NCBI GenBank assembly: GCA_030016385.1
Contig: JASEJN010000028.1
Coordinates: 1-38,988, forward strand
Origin: Clostridiales bacterium
Lineage (GTDB): Bacteria; Bacillota; Clostridia; Clostridiales; Oxobacteraceae
Length of the DNA stretch: 38,988 nucleotides
Direction: 5' to 3'
Of this stretch, positions 8,111 to 18,290 are shown in pieces (positions within the stretch are counted from its first letter, which is position 1; the number at the start of each line of letters is the position of its first letter). The position numbers and the translations under genes were made by a program. Below the pieces are notes generated by a model, which saw nothing but the letters and a program-made list of their open reading frames with translations, was not told where the DNA came from and did no database searches.

Positions 8111-8791
8111 TCAATCACCCGCCCGGTATCCAAGCCCACGGACCGTCTTGATATATTTAGGATTTTGAGGATTATCCTCGATTTTCTCACGCAGGCGCTT
8201 GATATATACTGTTAAAGTATTGTCGTTCACAAATTCTCCAGCAATGTCCCATATTTCCTCCAGCAACTGATCACGGGTCAGGACCTGTCCCTTATTTCCG
8301 GCAAGTGCCAGCAATAGCCGATATTCCAATGCAGTAAGAGGAATATTGATTCCGTTTTTTATAACTTTGGCCTGCTTGGTATATATAGCAATATCGCCCA
8401 GATAAACCTTATCTTCTATCCGGTCACCATGTCCTGCCCTGCGCAGCACCATCCGTATGCGCGATAAAAGTTCCCTCAAATGAAAAGGCTTTGTTATATA
8501 GTCATCAGCGCCCATATCCAAGCCCATTACTACATTGACTTCATCATCGCGGGCAGTTAGAAAAATCACAGGCAAATTTGTTTTTTCTTTGATAACGCGG
8601 CAAATGTCGTATCCGTTCCCATCGGGCAGCAATAAATCAAGTATGGCCAGATCAAAGCTGCCGTTTTCAGCGGCATTCAATGCGGAAGCAGCATTATAAC
8701 AAGTTTCCACGGAATACCCTTCACGAGTCAGGGAATAGTTAAGACCCATCGCTATAGTTTTATCATCTTCAACCAGAAGAATTCTTTGCAT
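8111..8791 (-). CDS. OmpR/PhoB-family response regulator
   Basis: A 226-residue two-domain regulator. The receiver domain has the acidic pair EDD (8-10), the phosphorylatable Asp52 in AILDLLLPDGNGYD, Thr in FLTARDD and Lys in ITKPFHLREL. The C-terminal winged-helix DNA-binding domain includes LTALEYRLLLALAGN and ends with the usual RLREKIEDNPQNPKYIKTVR plus GLGYR. It should be phosphorylated by the kinase encoded directly downstream and probably controls the ABC transporter genes beyond it. The ATG at 8791 matches the family start (MQRILLVEDD). An upstream in-frame GTG would add four residues, and the ribosome binding site (GGTGA) is weak. Confidence 0.93.
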   Translation of the reverse strand: MQRILLVEDDKTIAMGLNYSLTREGYSVETCYNAASALNAAENGSFDLAILDLLLPDGNGYDICRVIKEKTNLPVIFLTARDDEVNVVMGLDMGADDYITKPFHLRELLSRIRMVLRRAGHGDRIEDKVYLGDIAIYTKQAKVIKNGINIPLTALEYRLLLALAGNKGQVLTRDQLLEEIWDIAGEFVNDNTLTVYIKRLREKIEDNPQNPKYIKTVRGLGYRAGD

Positions 8792-8808
8792 ATTAATCAC
8801 CAATTATT

Positions 8809-8836
8809 ATTATACAGTCTTTTCATATATTTTACA
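8809..8836 (-). promoter_or_regulatory. Possible promoter of the two-component operon
   Basis: On the minus strand a perfect TATAAT (8814-8809) lies 16 bp after TGTAAA (8836-8831), about 18 bases upstream of the regulator ATG. The -35 is a poor match, so this promoter may need an activator. Pattern-based only. Confidence 0.35.
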
Positions 8837-8864
8837 TATCATAAAATGTTTTAAAAATAAATTG

Positions 8865-8881
8865 ATTGCACAAAATGCAAT
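8865..8881. promoter_or_regulatory. Palindrome in divergent promoter region (possible operator)
   Basis: ATTGCACAAAATGCAAT is a perfect 6-bp inverted repeat around a 5-bp centre. It lies between the divergent response-regulator gene and the small membrane protein gene at 8928. The size and position suit a protein binding site controlling either side, but the binding protein is unknown. Confidence 0.3.
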
Positions 8882-8927
8882 TAATTAATAGAATATATTT
8901 ATGACATGTTTTGAGAGGAGCGTTTAT

Positions 8928-9098
8928 ATGTCCCAGTTATTATCGATTTTAATATCCCTTGTTATAATAATAGTAGCTTTGAAAATTACACTGAAGTTGA
9001 CTGGATGCCTTATAAGGCTTATTGTGTTTTTTATAGCATTATGGCTCGTATTGTGGATTTTGAACTTTAGCTTTCATATGCTAACTTTTTTATTCTAA
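8928..9098 (+). CDS. Small membrane protein, 56 aa
   Basis: A 56-residue, very hydrophobic protein (MSQLLSILISLVIIIVALKI...) with two closely spaced transmembrane stretches, roughly residues 4-22 and 27-50, separated by a basic KLTGCLIRL turn. There is no recognisable domain. The ATG at 8928 is supported by GAGAGGAG about 7 bases upstream; the in-frame ATG at 8901 has no such site. It is divergent from the response regulator gene. A role as a small modulator of the neighbouring envelope-stress system is possible but unsupported beyond position. Confidence 0.65.
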   Translation: MSQLLSILISLVIIIVALKITLKLTGCLIRLIVFFIALWLVLWILNFSFHMLTFLF

Positions 9099-9168
9099 TT
9101 ACAATTTATAATATAAAATTTCGGTACAGGTACAATTTGCTGTTATAAACTAAATGCTGGTGAATATG

Positions 9169-9217
9169 TTATCCACATAATCCCCATATTTATCCACATG
9201 CGGTTTATTTATCCTTA
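9169..9217 (+). promoter_or_regulatory. DnaA-box cluster
   Basis: Two perfect consensus DnaA boxes, TTATCCACA, occur at 9169-9177 and 9190-9198 in the same orientation, 21 bp apart, which is two helical turns. A weaker third, TTATCCTTA, lies at 9209-9217. The gap between the small membrane protein and the radical SAM gene is otherwise featureless and AT-rich. Such clusters outside the origin can titrate DnaA or regulate nearby genes (established for other bacteria). No dnaA, dnaN or other origin gene lies in the window, so an origin is unlikely. Confidence 0.55.
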
Positions 9218-9275
9218 GATATTAAATTATAACCAGCAATAGCAAATTTACCTGTTTTAGGAAGAAGTGGAATAT

Positions 9276-10178
9276 ATGGAAATATTGAATTTGTTGAAAA
9301 AATGCGAACTGTGCCCGAGGAAATGCAGAATTGACAGAACTAACGGACAGGTTGGATACTGCAGAGCAGGCTATGAGATAAAAGCCGCAAAAGCAATGCT
9401 GCATATGTGGGAAGAGCCGTGCATAAGCGCAGGACATGGTTCAGGCGCCGTATTTTTTTCAGACTGCAGCATGTCCTGCGTATTTTGCCAAAACTATAAT
9501 ATAAGTCAGGAACACATGGGGAAAAAAATCTCGATCGAAAGGCTTTCTGAAATATTTATAGAGCTTCAAAATAAGGGTGCCAATAATATAAACCTTGTTT
9601 CCCCGACGCATTACGTGCCGCAAATAATAAAGGCACTGTCGGATGCCAAACATGAAGGCCTAAAAATCCCTGTAATATACAATTCAAACGGCTATGAATG
9701 CACAGAGACATTGAAGCATCTCAATGGACTCATAGATATATATCTTCCCGATTTAAAATATTACAGTGAAAGATATTCTGTAAAATATTCAAAGGCGCCG
9801 GACTATTTTCATTATGCATCAGATGCCATACTCGAAATGTACAGACAAACAGGTTCTCCTGTCATAGAAAACGGACTCATAAAGAAGGGATTGATAATCC
9901 GCCACCTGCTCCTGCCGGGAATGCTATCGGAATCCAAAAAAATACTCGACTGGATATCGGATAATCTCCCGAATGATGTTTATATAAGCCTGATGAGCCA
10001 GTATGTCCCTATGTACAAGGCAAAAGAGTATCCGGAAATAAACAAAAGGGTAAAACCCCAAACATATGAATGGCTTATCGACTATGCCCTATCTATCGGG
10101 CTCAATAACGGATTTTTGCAGGAATTTGGATCTGCAAATGATACATATACCCCGCAATTTAACTTTGAAGGCTTATAA
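9276..10178 (+). CDS. Radical SAM protein, PflX-like (COG1313 type)
   Basis: A 300-residue protein with an N-terminal cysteine cluster (CELCPRKCRIDR, then GYCRAGYE) followed by the radical SAM 4Fe-4S motif CSMSCVFCQN (CX3CX2C) near residue 70. The arrangement resembles pyruvate formate-lyase activating enzymes, and most closely the uncharacterised PflX/COG1313 group of putative activases. Its substrate is unknown, and no glycyl-radical enzyme gene lies beside it. The ATG at 9276 is preferred; an in-frame GTG at 9267 lies too close to the AGGAAG ribosome binding site. The gene stands alone, with DnaA boxes about 60 bases upstream. Confidence 0.85.
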   Translation: MEILNLLKKCELCPRKCRIDRTNGQVGYCRAGYEIKAAKAMLHMWEEPCISAGHGSGAVFFSDCSMSCVFCQNYNISQEHMGKKISIERLSEIFIELQNKGANNINLVSPTHYVPQIIKALSDAKHEGLKIPVIYNSNGYECTETLKHLNGLIDIYLPDLKYYSERYSVKYSKAPDYFHYASDAILEMYRQTGSPVIENGLIKKGLIIRHLLLPGMLSESKKILDWISDNLPNDVYISLMSQYVPMYKAKEYPEINKRVKPQTYEWLIDYALSIGLNNGFLQEFGSANDTYTPQFNFEGL

Positions 10179-10220
10179 AAACTTGTAGAATTTGGATCCT
10201 GCAAACTGGGGGAAACCATT

Positions 10221-10255
10221 GGTACATATTTTTATATTCGAAGAATATATACACC
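10221..10255. repeat. Dispersed 35-bp palindrome, copy 3
   Basis: GGTACATATTTTTATATTCG followed by AAGAATATATACACC forms an imperfect palindrome centred on TTCGAA, of the same type as 6870-6902 and 7075-7108. It lies between the radical SAM gene and degV. With no GC-rich stem and no U-tract it does not look like a standard terminator. Confidence 0.45.
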
Positions 10256-10387
10256 GACAGGCCTTGACCTTTAAGCGTTTGATTTTTCCTTCATATTAGT
10301 AGTATTATATGTATATGTATAATATATTTTATTGGAGGACATTTGTTCTCCATTCGTATTTATATTTTATTATCGGGAGGTAAACTT

Positions 10388-11242
10388 ATGAATCCTGTAA
10401 AAATTTTAACCGACAGCATGGCAAGCCTTACTAAAGCACTTATTGATAAATACAATTTAGCTATCATACCCGAATATGTTGTATTTGACGAAAAGAGTTA
10501 TTTGGACGGAATCGACATAACAGAAGATAAAATGTATGAACTGGTCGAGGAAAAGAAAAAACTTCCTAAAACATCCGGAGCGACACCCTTGAATTTTATA
10601 AATGCCTTCAAACCATGGATCGATCAAGGCTATGATATCGTCTATATCAGCATGTCGTCCGGTTTTTCTTCAACTGTCCAGAATGCCAGAATCGCATCTA
10701 AACAATTCACGGAAGGTAGGATCTACATAATAGACTCGAGAAATCTTTCCTCCGGAATCGGACTTCTTGCTCTTCAAGCAGCAGAATATTCCATGAAAGG
10801 CATGGATGCGAAAATGATATACGAGAAAATACTGAAACTCGTGCCGAGAGTCAGGACATCATTTATCATAGATACCTTGAAGTATCTCTATATGGGCGGC
10901 AGATGTTCTTCGATTCAAAGATGGGCAAGCTCAGCTTTTAAAATCCATCCGCGAATAATCGTCGAGAACGGGATTATGATAGTTGGCGAAAAATTCAAAG
11001 GAAAAAGGCTGGCTGTTTTAGATGGCCTCTTAAAAACAGTAACGGTAAGAAAAGATAAAGTTGATACGCACAGAGTATTCATCACCCACTCGTTAACACC
11101 CCAAGAAGATGTGGATTTTTTAAGCAAGGGACTGTTATCCGAAATAAAGATTGATGACCTTCTCGATACGCCTTCAGGCTGCGTTATTGCTGCTCACTGC
11201 GGTCCAAAAACAATCGGCATAATCTACCTTGAAAAAGAATAA
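10388..11242 (+). CDS. DegV-family fatty-acid-binding protein
   Basis: A 284-residue protein that begins KILTDSMASL and contains KLPKTSGATPLNF and YISMSSGFSSTVQNA. These motifs are typical of DegV proteins, in which conserved Thr/Ser residues bind the carboxylate of a fatty acid. In some Firmicutes DegV-type proteins (FakB) present exogenous fatty acids to a kinase (family knowledge). Whether this one works with FakA is not shown, and no fakA is nearby. The ATG at 10388 follows CGGGAGGT. An upstream in-frame start would translate the ribosome binding site and is rejected. The gene is convergent with nifJ, and the two share a terminator. Confidence 0.9.
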   Translation: MNPVKILTDSMASLTKALIDKYNLAIIPEYVVFDEKSYLDGIDITEDKMYELVEEKKKLPKTSGATPLNFINAFKPWIDQGYDIVYISMSSGFSSTVQNARIASKQFTEGRIYIIDSRNLSSGIGLLALQAAEYSMKGMDAKMIYEKILKLVPRVRTSFIIDTLKYLYMGGRCSSIQRWASSAFKIHPRIIVENGIMIVGEKFKGKRLAVLDGLLKTVTVRKDKVDTHRVFITHSLTPQEDVDFLSKGLLSEIKIDDLLDTPSGCVIAAHCGPKTIGIIYLEKE

Positions 11243-11251
11243 TCGCACAAT

Positions 11252-11293
11252 AAAAAAACATCACGGCTCCTATTTAAGCCGTGATGTTTTTTT
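11252..11293. terminator. Bidirectional terminator between degV and nifJ
   Basis: Perfect arms CATCACGGC (11259-11267) and GCCGTGATG (11278-11286) are flanked by seven A bases on the left and seven T bases on the right. Each strand therefore has a GC-rich hairpin followed by a U-tract. It ends both the plus-strand degV transcript and the minus-strand nifJ transcript. Confidence 0.92.
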
Positions 11294-11302
11294 ATATTAA
11301 AA

Positions 11303-14851
<3,549 letters not shown>

Positions 14852-14930
14852 TTATGTCATTCCCTTATGCTGTCAACCTGAAGGCATCTACATTTGTCTA
14901 ACAGTTTGTCCCCCCTGCTTTCAAAGCAAC

Positions 14931-14971
14931 ATTTATAACCAGGGTTTATATAAAACAGCCTGGTTATAAAT
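14931..14971. promoter_or_regulatory. Perfect 13-bp inverted repeat upstream of nifJ
   Basis: ATTTATAACCAGG (14931-14943) and CCTGGTTATAAAT (14959-14971) are perfect complements with a 15-base AT-rich loop. It lies 107-147 bases upstream of the nifJ start and would be in the 5' leader if transcription begins further out. There is no U-tract in either direction. It may be a regulator site, an mRNA hairpin or part of the IS-like remnant next to it. The rest of 14825-15244 shows no gene. Confidence 0.45.
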
Positions 14972-15000
14972 TTGAACTCCCTAACGACTAAAGTCACGAG
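14972..15000 (-). mobile_element. Possible IS200/IS605 right-end / omega-RNA scaffold remnant
   Basis: The minus strand reads CTCGTGACTTTAGTCGTTAG followed by GGAGTTCAA. A GUGAC-UUUA-GUCGU stem flanked by CUC/GGAG and ending in TTCAA resembles the conserved 3' end of tnpB elements, where the omega-RNA scaffold ends and the guide begins. This is pattern recall rather than a search. No tnpB or tnpA coding sequence is present, so it would be an orphan end or a solo relic. The perfect hairpin at 14931-14971 begins exactly after it. Confidence 0.3.
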
Positions 15001-15211
15001 TATGCGGGCAAAAAACTCATCAAACAAAAGTAAATACCAAACAGTATTACACTTTTTCAATAATAATTATATCACAAGTATTAAATATAAAGTACATATC
15101 ACAATAATAATTTTAACTAATACAGATTATTTTTTCAATATATAACACAATAAATAACATAGATTCTATGCCTTCTCTTGTGTTTCATGTAAAAATTTAG
15201 ATTATGGAAAT

Positions 15212-15237
15212 GGCCCGAAGGACAAATCCATCGGGCC
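15212..15237 (-). terminator. Hairpin after the GH172 gene (possible terminator)
   Basis: GGCCCGA-A-GGA and TCC-A-TCGGGCC form a strong GC-rich hairpin with a CAAA loop, 8 bases past the GH172 stop codon. On the minus strand it is followed by ATTTCC rather than a clean U-tract, so it may act as a weak terminator or an mRNA 3' stabiliser. Confidence 0.45.
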
Positions 15238-15244
15238 GAAAAAG

Positions 15245-16327
15245 TTAAATTATCTCAAGACTGTCTTTGTCAGGAAGAGCTGGAAATTGGGCTGTAGGCA
15301 GCGTCTGGTACCAGAAAGCCACAGATGCTATATCATCCCTCAATGGAAGGTAATATCCACCTTCCCTCCAGCCTAAAGCCTGAATGGTTACCTTAATATC
15401 ACTTTCAAAACGTATTGGATCGGCAATATGCCACCTGTACAGGCCAAACCGCGTCTGGGAACTATACAACCCGTCCGGACGGATTACCTGGCACAAACCG
15501 CTGTATGGAGTCGTAAACTCCTGATAATCGTGTGTTTTCTGATTTTCAAAATTGTATGAGCCGCAAAAATAATCCTCAGTGCCGGTCCCGCATATAGTAG
15601 GATATTCTTTGTCTCCATCCAGATAAAACTTTATTTCCCCTTCGCCCCACCAGCCTGCGTTGTTCGAACCCCAGGCTATATATGTTCCGACATAATGTCC
15701 CTGGCCCTTCACACCGTCAAGTATTGTATAAACTTTCTTATAGGGCAATGGGTTTACACGCCTGAACTGAGCATGGAAATATGCGGCATTATCAGGCACG
15801 TCGGTTAGAGTATAGTCAATCTGGTAATACAACGTCATATCATCGGCGCCAATGTTTGTCATGGTCATCCTGCAGCTCTTTTTAAACGGCATGTTCCAAT
15901 AGCAGTTAAAGGCACTGCCCGGATTTACACATACGGCAAGGGAACTTACCTGAGCATATCTATTCCAGCCGCATGCGAAAAAGTCTCCGACAGGGCATTC
16001 AACTGAAGGATTTTTCTGGCCATCCCAGTATATTCTAAGTATGCTGTTTCTCCACTTTCCAGTCGGAGTCAACCAGATATGCTGTATGGCCCCGGGGCCT
16101 TTAATATCGGCTATCTTAAACGTCTCACCGCTATGTATGACGACCGAAGGCGATATCTTCCATCCACGTCCCAATTTGCTTGCAGCCCTTTTGCCGGTGC
16201 CCTCGGTGGCCGTTCCGGCCTTGCCTTTCTCACCTGTAAAATTCTCTGCGCTTATCGATCTCGTTTTGGCAGATGATATTAAATGAAGATTGCCCATGTT
16301 AACATTCAAACCGTCAAAATTATTCAT
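15245..16327 (-). CDS. GH172 (DUF2961) glycoside hydrolase-like protein
   Basis: A 360-residue protein with the hallmarks of DUF2961/GH172. These are a GPGAIQHIWLTP strand near residue 80, GDFFACGW near 118, and AWGSNNAGWWGEGEIKFYLD leading to CGTGTEDYFCGSYNF near 245. Characterised GH172 members act on arabinofuranosides and fructofuranosides using two glutamates (family knowledge); the Glu in GTGTEDYF is a likely catalytic residue. No signal peptide is visible, so it is probably cytoplasmic. GGGAGG precedes the ATG. It is the last gene of a minus-strand cluster with a GH2 enzyme and an FAD oxidoreductase. Substrate is unknown. Confidence 0.85.
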   Translation of the reverse strand: MNNFDGLNVNMGNLHLISSAKTRSISAENFTGEKGKAGTATEGTGKRAASKLGRGWKISPSVVIHSGETFKIADIKGPGAIQHIWLTPTGKWRNSILRIYWDGQKNPSVECPVGDFFACGWNRYAQVSSLAVCVNPGSAFNCYWNMPFKKSCRMTMTNIGADDMTLYYQIDYTLTDVPDNAAYFHAQFRRVNPLPYKKVYTILDGVKGQGHYVGTYIAWGSNNAGWWGEGEIKFYLDGDKEYPTICGTGTEDYFCGSYNFENQKTHDYQEFTTPYSGLCQVIRPDGLYSSQTRFGLYRWHIADPIRFESDIKVTIQALGWREGGYYLPLRDDIASVAFWYQTLPTAQFPALPDKDSLEII

Positions 16328-16466
16328 TTAAGTACCTCCCGTTTTGATTTTTCATTCATATGATATCAAAATTTTCACATAAAAGCTATATAAAATTATT
16401 TTTCATTCTTAAATTACAGCAATAAATGCGCCCATTTTATAGAAAACATAAAATTATATACACTCC

Positions 16467-16520
16467 AATCCGATGAATGAGTGTTCAATATAACACAAGT
16501 TCAAATTACAAATTGAACTA
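16467..16520 (+). repeat. Dispersed intergenic repeat, copy C
   Basis: GATGAATGAGTGTTCAATAT followed by AACACAAGTTCAAATTACAA matches the copies at 15-68 and 3001-3055. It lies in the 190-base gap between the GH2 and GH172 genes and reaches the GH2 stop codon at 16518. The rest of that gap is AT-rich and shows only the GH172 ribosome binding site. Confidence 0.5.
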
Positions 16521-18260
16521 TTTCTCGATAGCTGCGGGTTGGCTGTTAATAGCCCTGATTATTTCAGGATCAAATTTTGGCTTTCTATCATAGGTATAGA
16601 GACCGTTGACTTCCTGCTCTATATCATAAAGCTGAGTATAACAGAATGCACAAATCCCGGGGTTATTTAAAAGCACACCGGTAAGTCCCCTGTACCGCTC
16701 AATAAACTCTTCTTCACTTGAAGGGTTCTGCCCGTAACCCCAGCCATTTTTATTCCCGGGACTCCACTTTATGCCGCCATATTCGCTTACAAAATAAGGC
16801 TGACCATCATATTTCTGCCTCTCCGGGAACGACACGAATACCTCTCCTCCATTTTTCATGGGTTCATATCTCTTTGCAAAGTTTGCAACATTCTGGTCAT
16901 AATCATGCACATCGAATATGTCTGTCACTACATGATAATTGCCGCTCGTATCGATCACGGGACGCGATGTATCCAATGCTTTTGTCACGTTGTAAACAAT
17001 CCTTAAAACTTCATCATCCTGTTTCGTACCATTATTGTCCCAAGTCTCATTAAAAGGACACCAGCCCACAATCGCCGGATGGTTAAAATCCCTTTCAATC
17101 TCTTCCATCCATTCAGGCAGAAACCTCTGGAGCCCCATGGGATTCGTGATATTCAAGCCCCAGCTTCCCTGCTCTCCCCATACCATGTAACCCATTTTAT
17201 CGGCCCAGTACAAAAATCCCGGTTCAAATACTTTTTGATGCAGCCTGGCACCATTAAAACCGAGTCCCATCGATATTTCAATATCATTTTTCAAACATTT
17301 CTCTGAAGGTGCCGTATAAATTCCATCAGGGTAAAAGCCCTGATCCAAAACAAGCCTTTGAAAAACAGGCTTCCCGTTTATGAGTATCGCACTGCTGCTT
17401 AGCGAAACGCTCCTCAGCCCAAAATAACTCTTTATATTATCTATAGGGCTGCCGCCTTCAGATAATGTAAGAACAATATCATAAAGATTGGGGCTGCCTA
17501 TCTCCCACAGGTGGACTTTATCGAGTCCTATAGTGAGATTTGTATGATTACCTATTACAACCGATTCTCCCCTGCCTTCAATTTTTCCATTGAACATCGC
17601 CTCTGCCTTGAAGTTTAGGCCTGATGGGCTGCCTTTAAAAAATGCCTCTATATGGAGACATTTGTTCCCAGGATCAGGTATATATTTAAAAGATGAAATA
17701 TAACTTTCAGGCACGCTTTCGAGCCATACTGTCTGCCATATGCCCGTAGTCCTCGTATAATCGCACCCATGTGAATAATACTCGCTGCTCTGTTTTCCTC
17801 TCGGCTGCAAACCGGAGCGTACATCATCCTCGGCACAAACAGTAACAATATTTATTCCCTTCTTTATTAAATCCGTTATATCGAAAGTAAAAGGGGTATA
17901 ACCGCCCATGTGATTGCCAGCAGACATGCCGTTAACCCATACCTCGGCAGCATAATCCACAGCGCCAAAATGTATAAGCACCCTTCTTGAATACCAGTCC
18001 TCGGGTATGACAAATTCCCTCCTGTACCAGACCGATTCCATAAAATCATTATATTCAACACCTGAAAGCCTGCTTTCAGGGCAAAAGGGCACGATAATGC
18101 CGCCCCTTAGTTTTTCCGATTCAAACAGCCTCCTTGCCCTTCCGCTTTTGCCGTTATCGATTTCGAATTCCCAGCGTCCATTGAGATTCAACCATTTCTC
18201 CCTCACCATCTGCGGGCGCGGATACTCCGGCCTCGGTATCTTGCAATCAGCATTTTCCAT
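16518..18260 (-). CDS. Glycoside hydrolase family 2 protein
   Basis: A 580-residue enzyme with the GH2 layout. An N-terminal sugar-binding jelly-roll (residues about 10-190, with LNLNGRWEFEID and AEVWVNG) is followed by an immunoglobulin-like domain (about 190-290) and a TIM-barrel catalytic domain. The acid/base Glu is in VGWCPFNETWDN near residue 405, and the nucleophile Glu is in YFVSEYGGI near 492. GH2 includes beta-galactosidases, beta-glucuronidases, beta-mannosidases and related enzymes; the sequence does not decide between them. No signal peptide is seen. AAGGAGG precedes the ATG. It lies 30 bases downstream of the FAD oxidoreductase gene and is almost surely co-transcribed with it. 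Confidence 0.9.
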   Translation of the reverse strand: MENADCKIPRPEYPRPQMVREKWLNLNGRWEFEIDNGKSGRARRLFESEKLRGGIIVPFCPESRLSGVEYNDFMESVWYRREFVIPEDWYSRRVLIHFGAVDYAAEVWVNGMSAGNHMGGYTPFTFDITDLIKKGINIVTVCAEDDVRSGLQPRGKQSSEYYSHGCDYTRTTGIWQTVWLESVPESYISSFKYIPDPGNKCLHIEAFFKGSPSGLNFKAEAMFNGKIEGRGESVVIGNHTNLTIGLDKVHLWEIGSPNLYDIVLTLSEGGSPIDNIKSYFGLRSVSLSSSAILINGKPVFQRLVLDQGFYPDGIYTAPSEKCLKNDIEISMGLGFNGARLHQKVFEPGFLYWADKMGYMVWGEQGSWGLNITNPMGLQRFLPEWMEEIERDFNHPAIVGWCPFNETWDNNGTKQDDEVLRIVYNVTKALDTSRPVIDTSGNYHVVTDIFDVHDYDQNVANFAKRYEPMKNGGEVFVSFPERQKYDGQPYFVSEYGGIKWSPGNKNGWGYGQNPSSEEEFIERYRGLTGVLLNNPGICAFCYTQLYDIEQEVNGLYTYDRKPKFDPEIIRAINSQPAAIEK

Positions 18261-18290
18261 ATAAAATCCTCCTTAATAAGTCGCCTAAGG

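Noticed and set aside
9169..9217. DnaA boxes as a replication origin
   Set aside because: There are only two good boxes, no adjacent unwinding region of clear type, and no dnaA, dnaN, recF or gyrase genes nearby.
10221..10255. Palindrome considered as terminator of the radical SAM gene
   Set aside because: The stem is almost entirely A/T and has no following U-tract, and it matches a repeat found elsewhere, so it is listed as a repeat.
14857..15060. 67-codon minus-strand open frame upstream of nifJ
   Set aside because: No ribosome binding site, and it runs through the hairpin and IS-end-like segment. It is composed of leader DNA rather than a protein gene.
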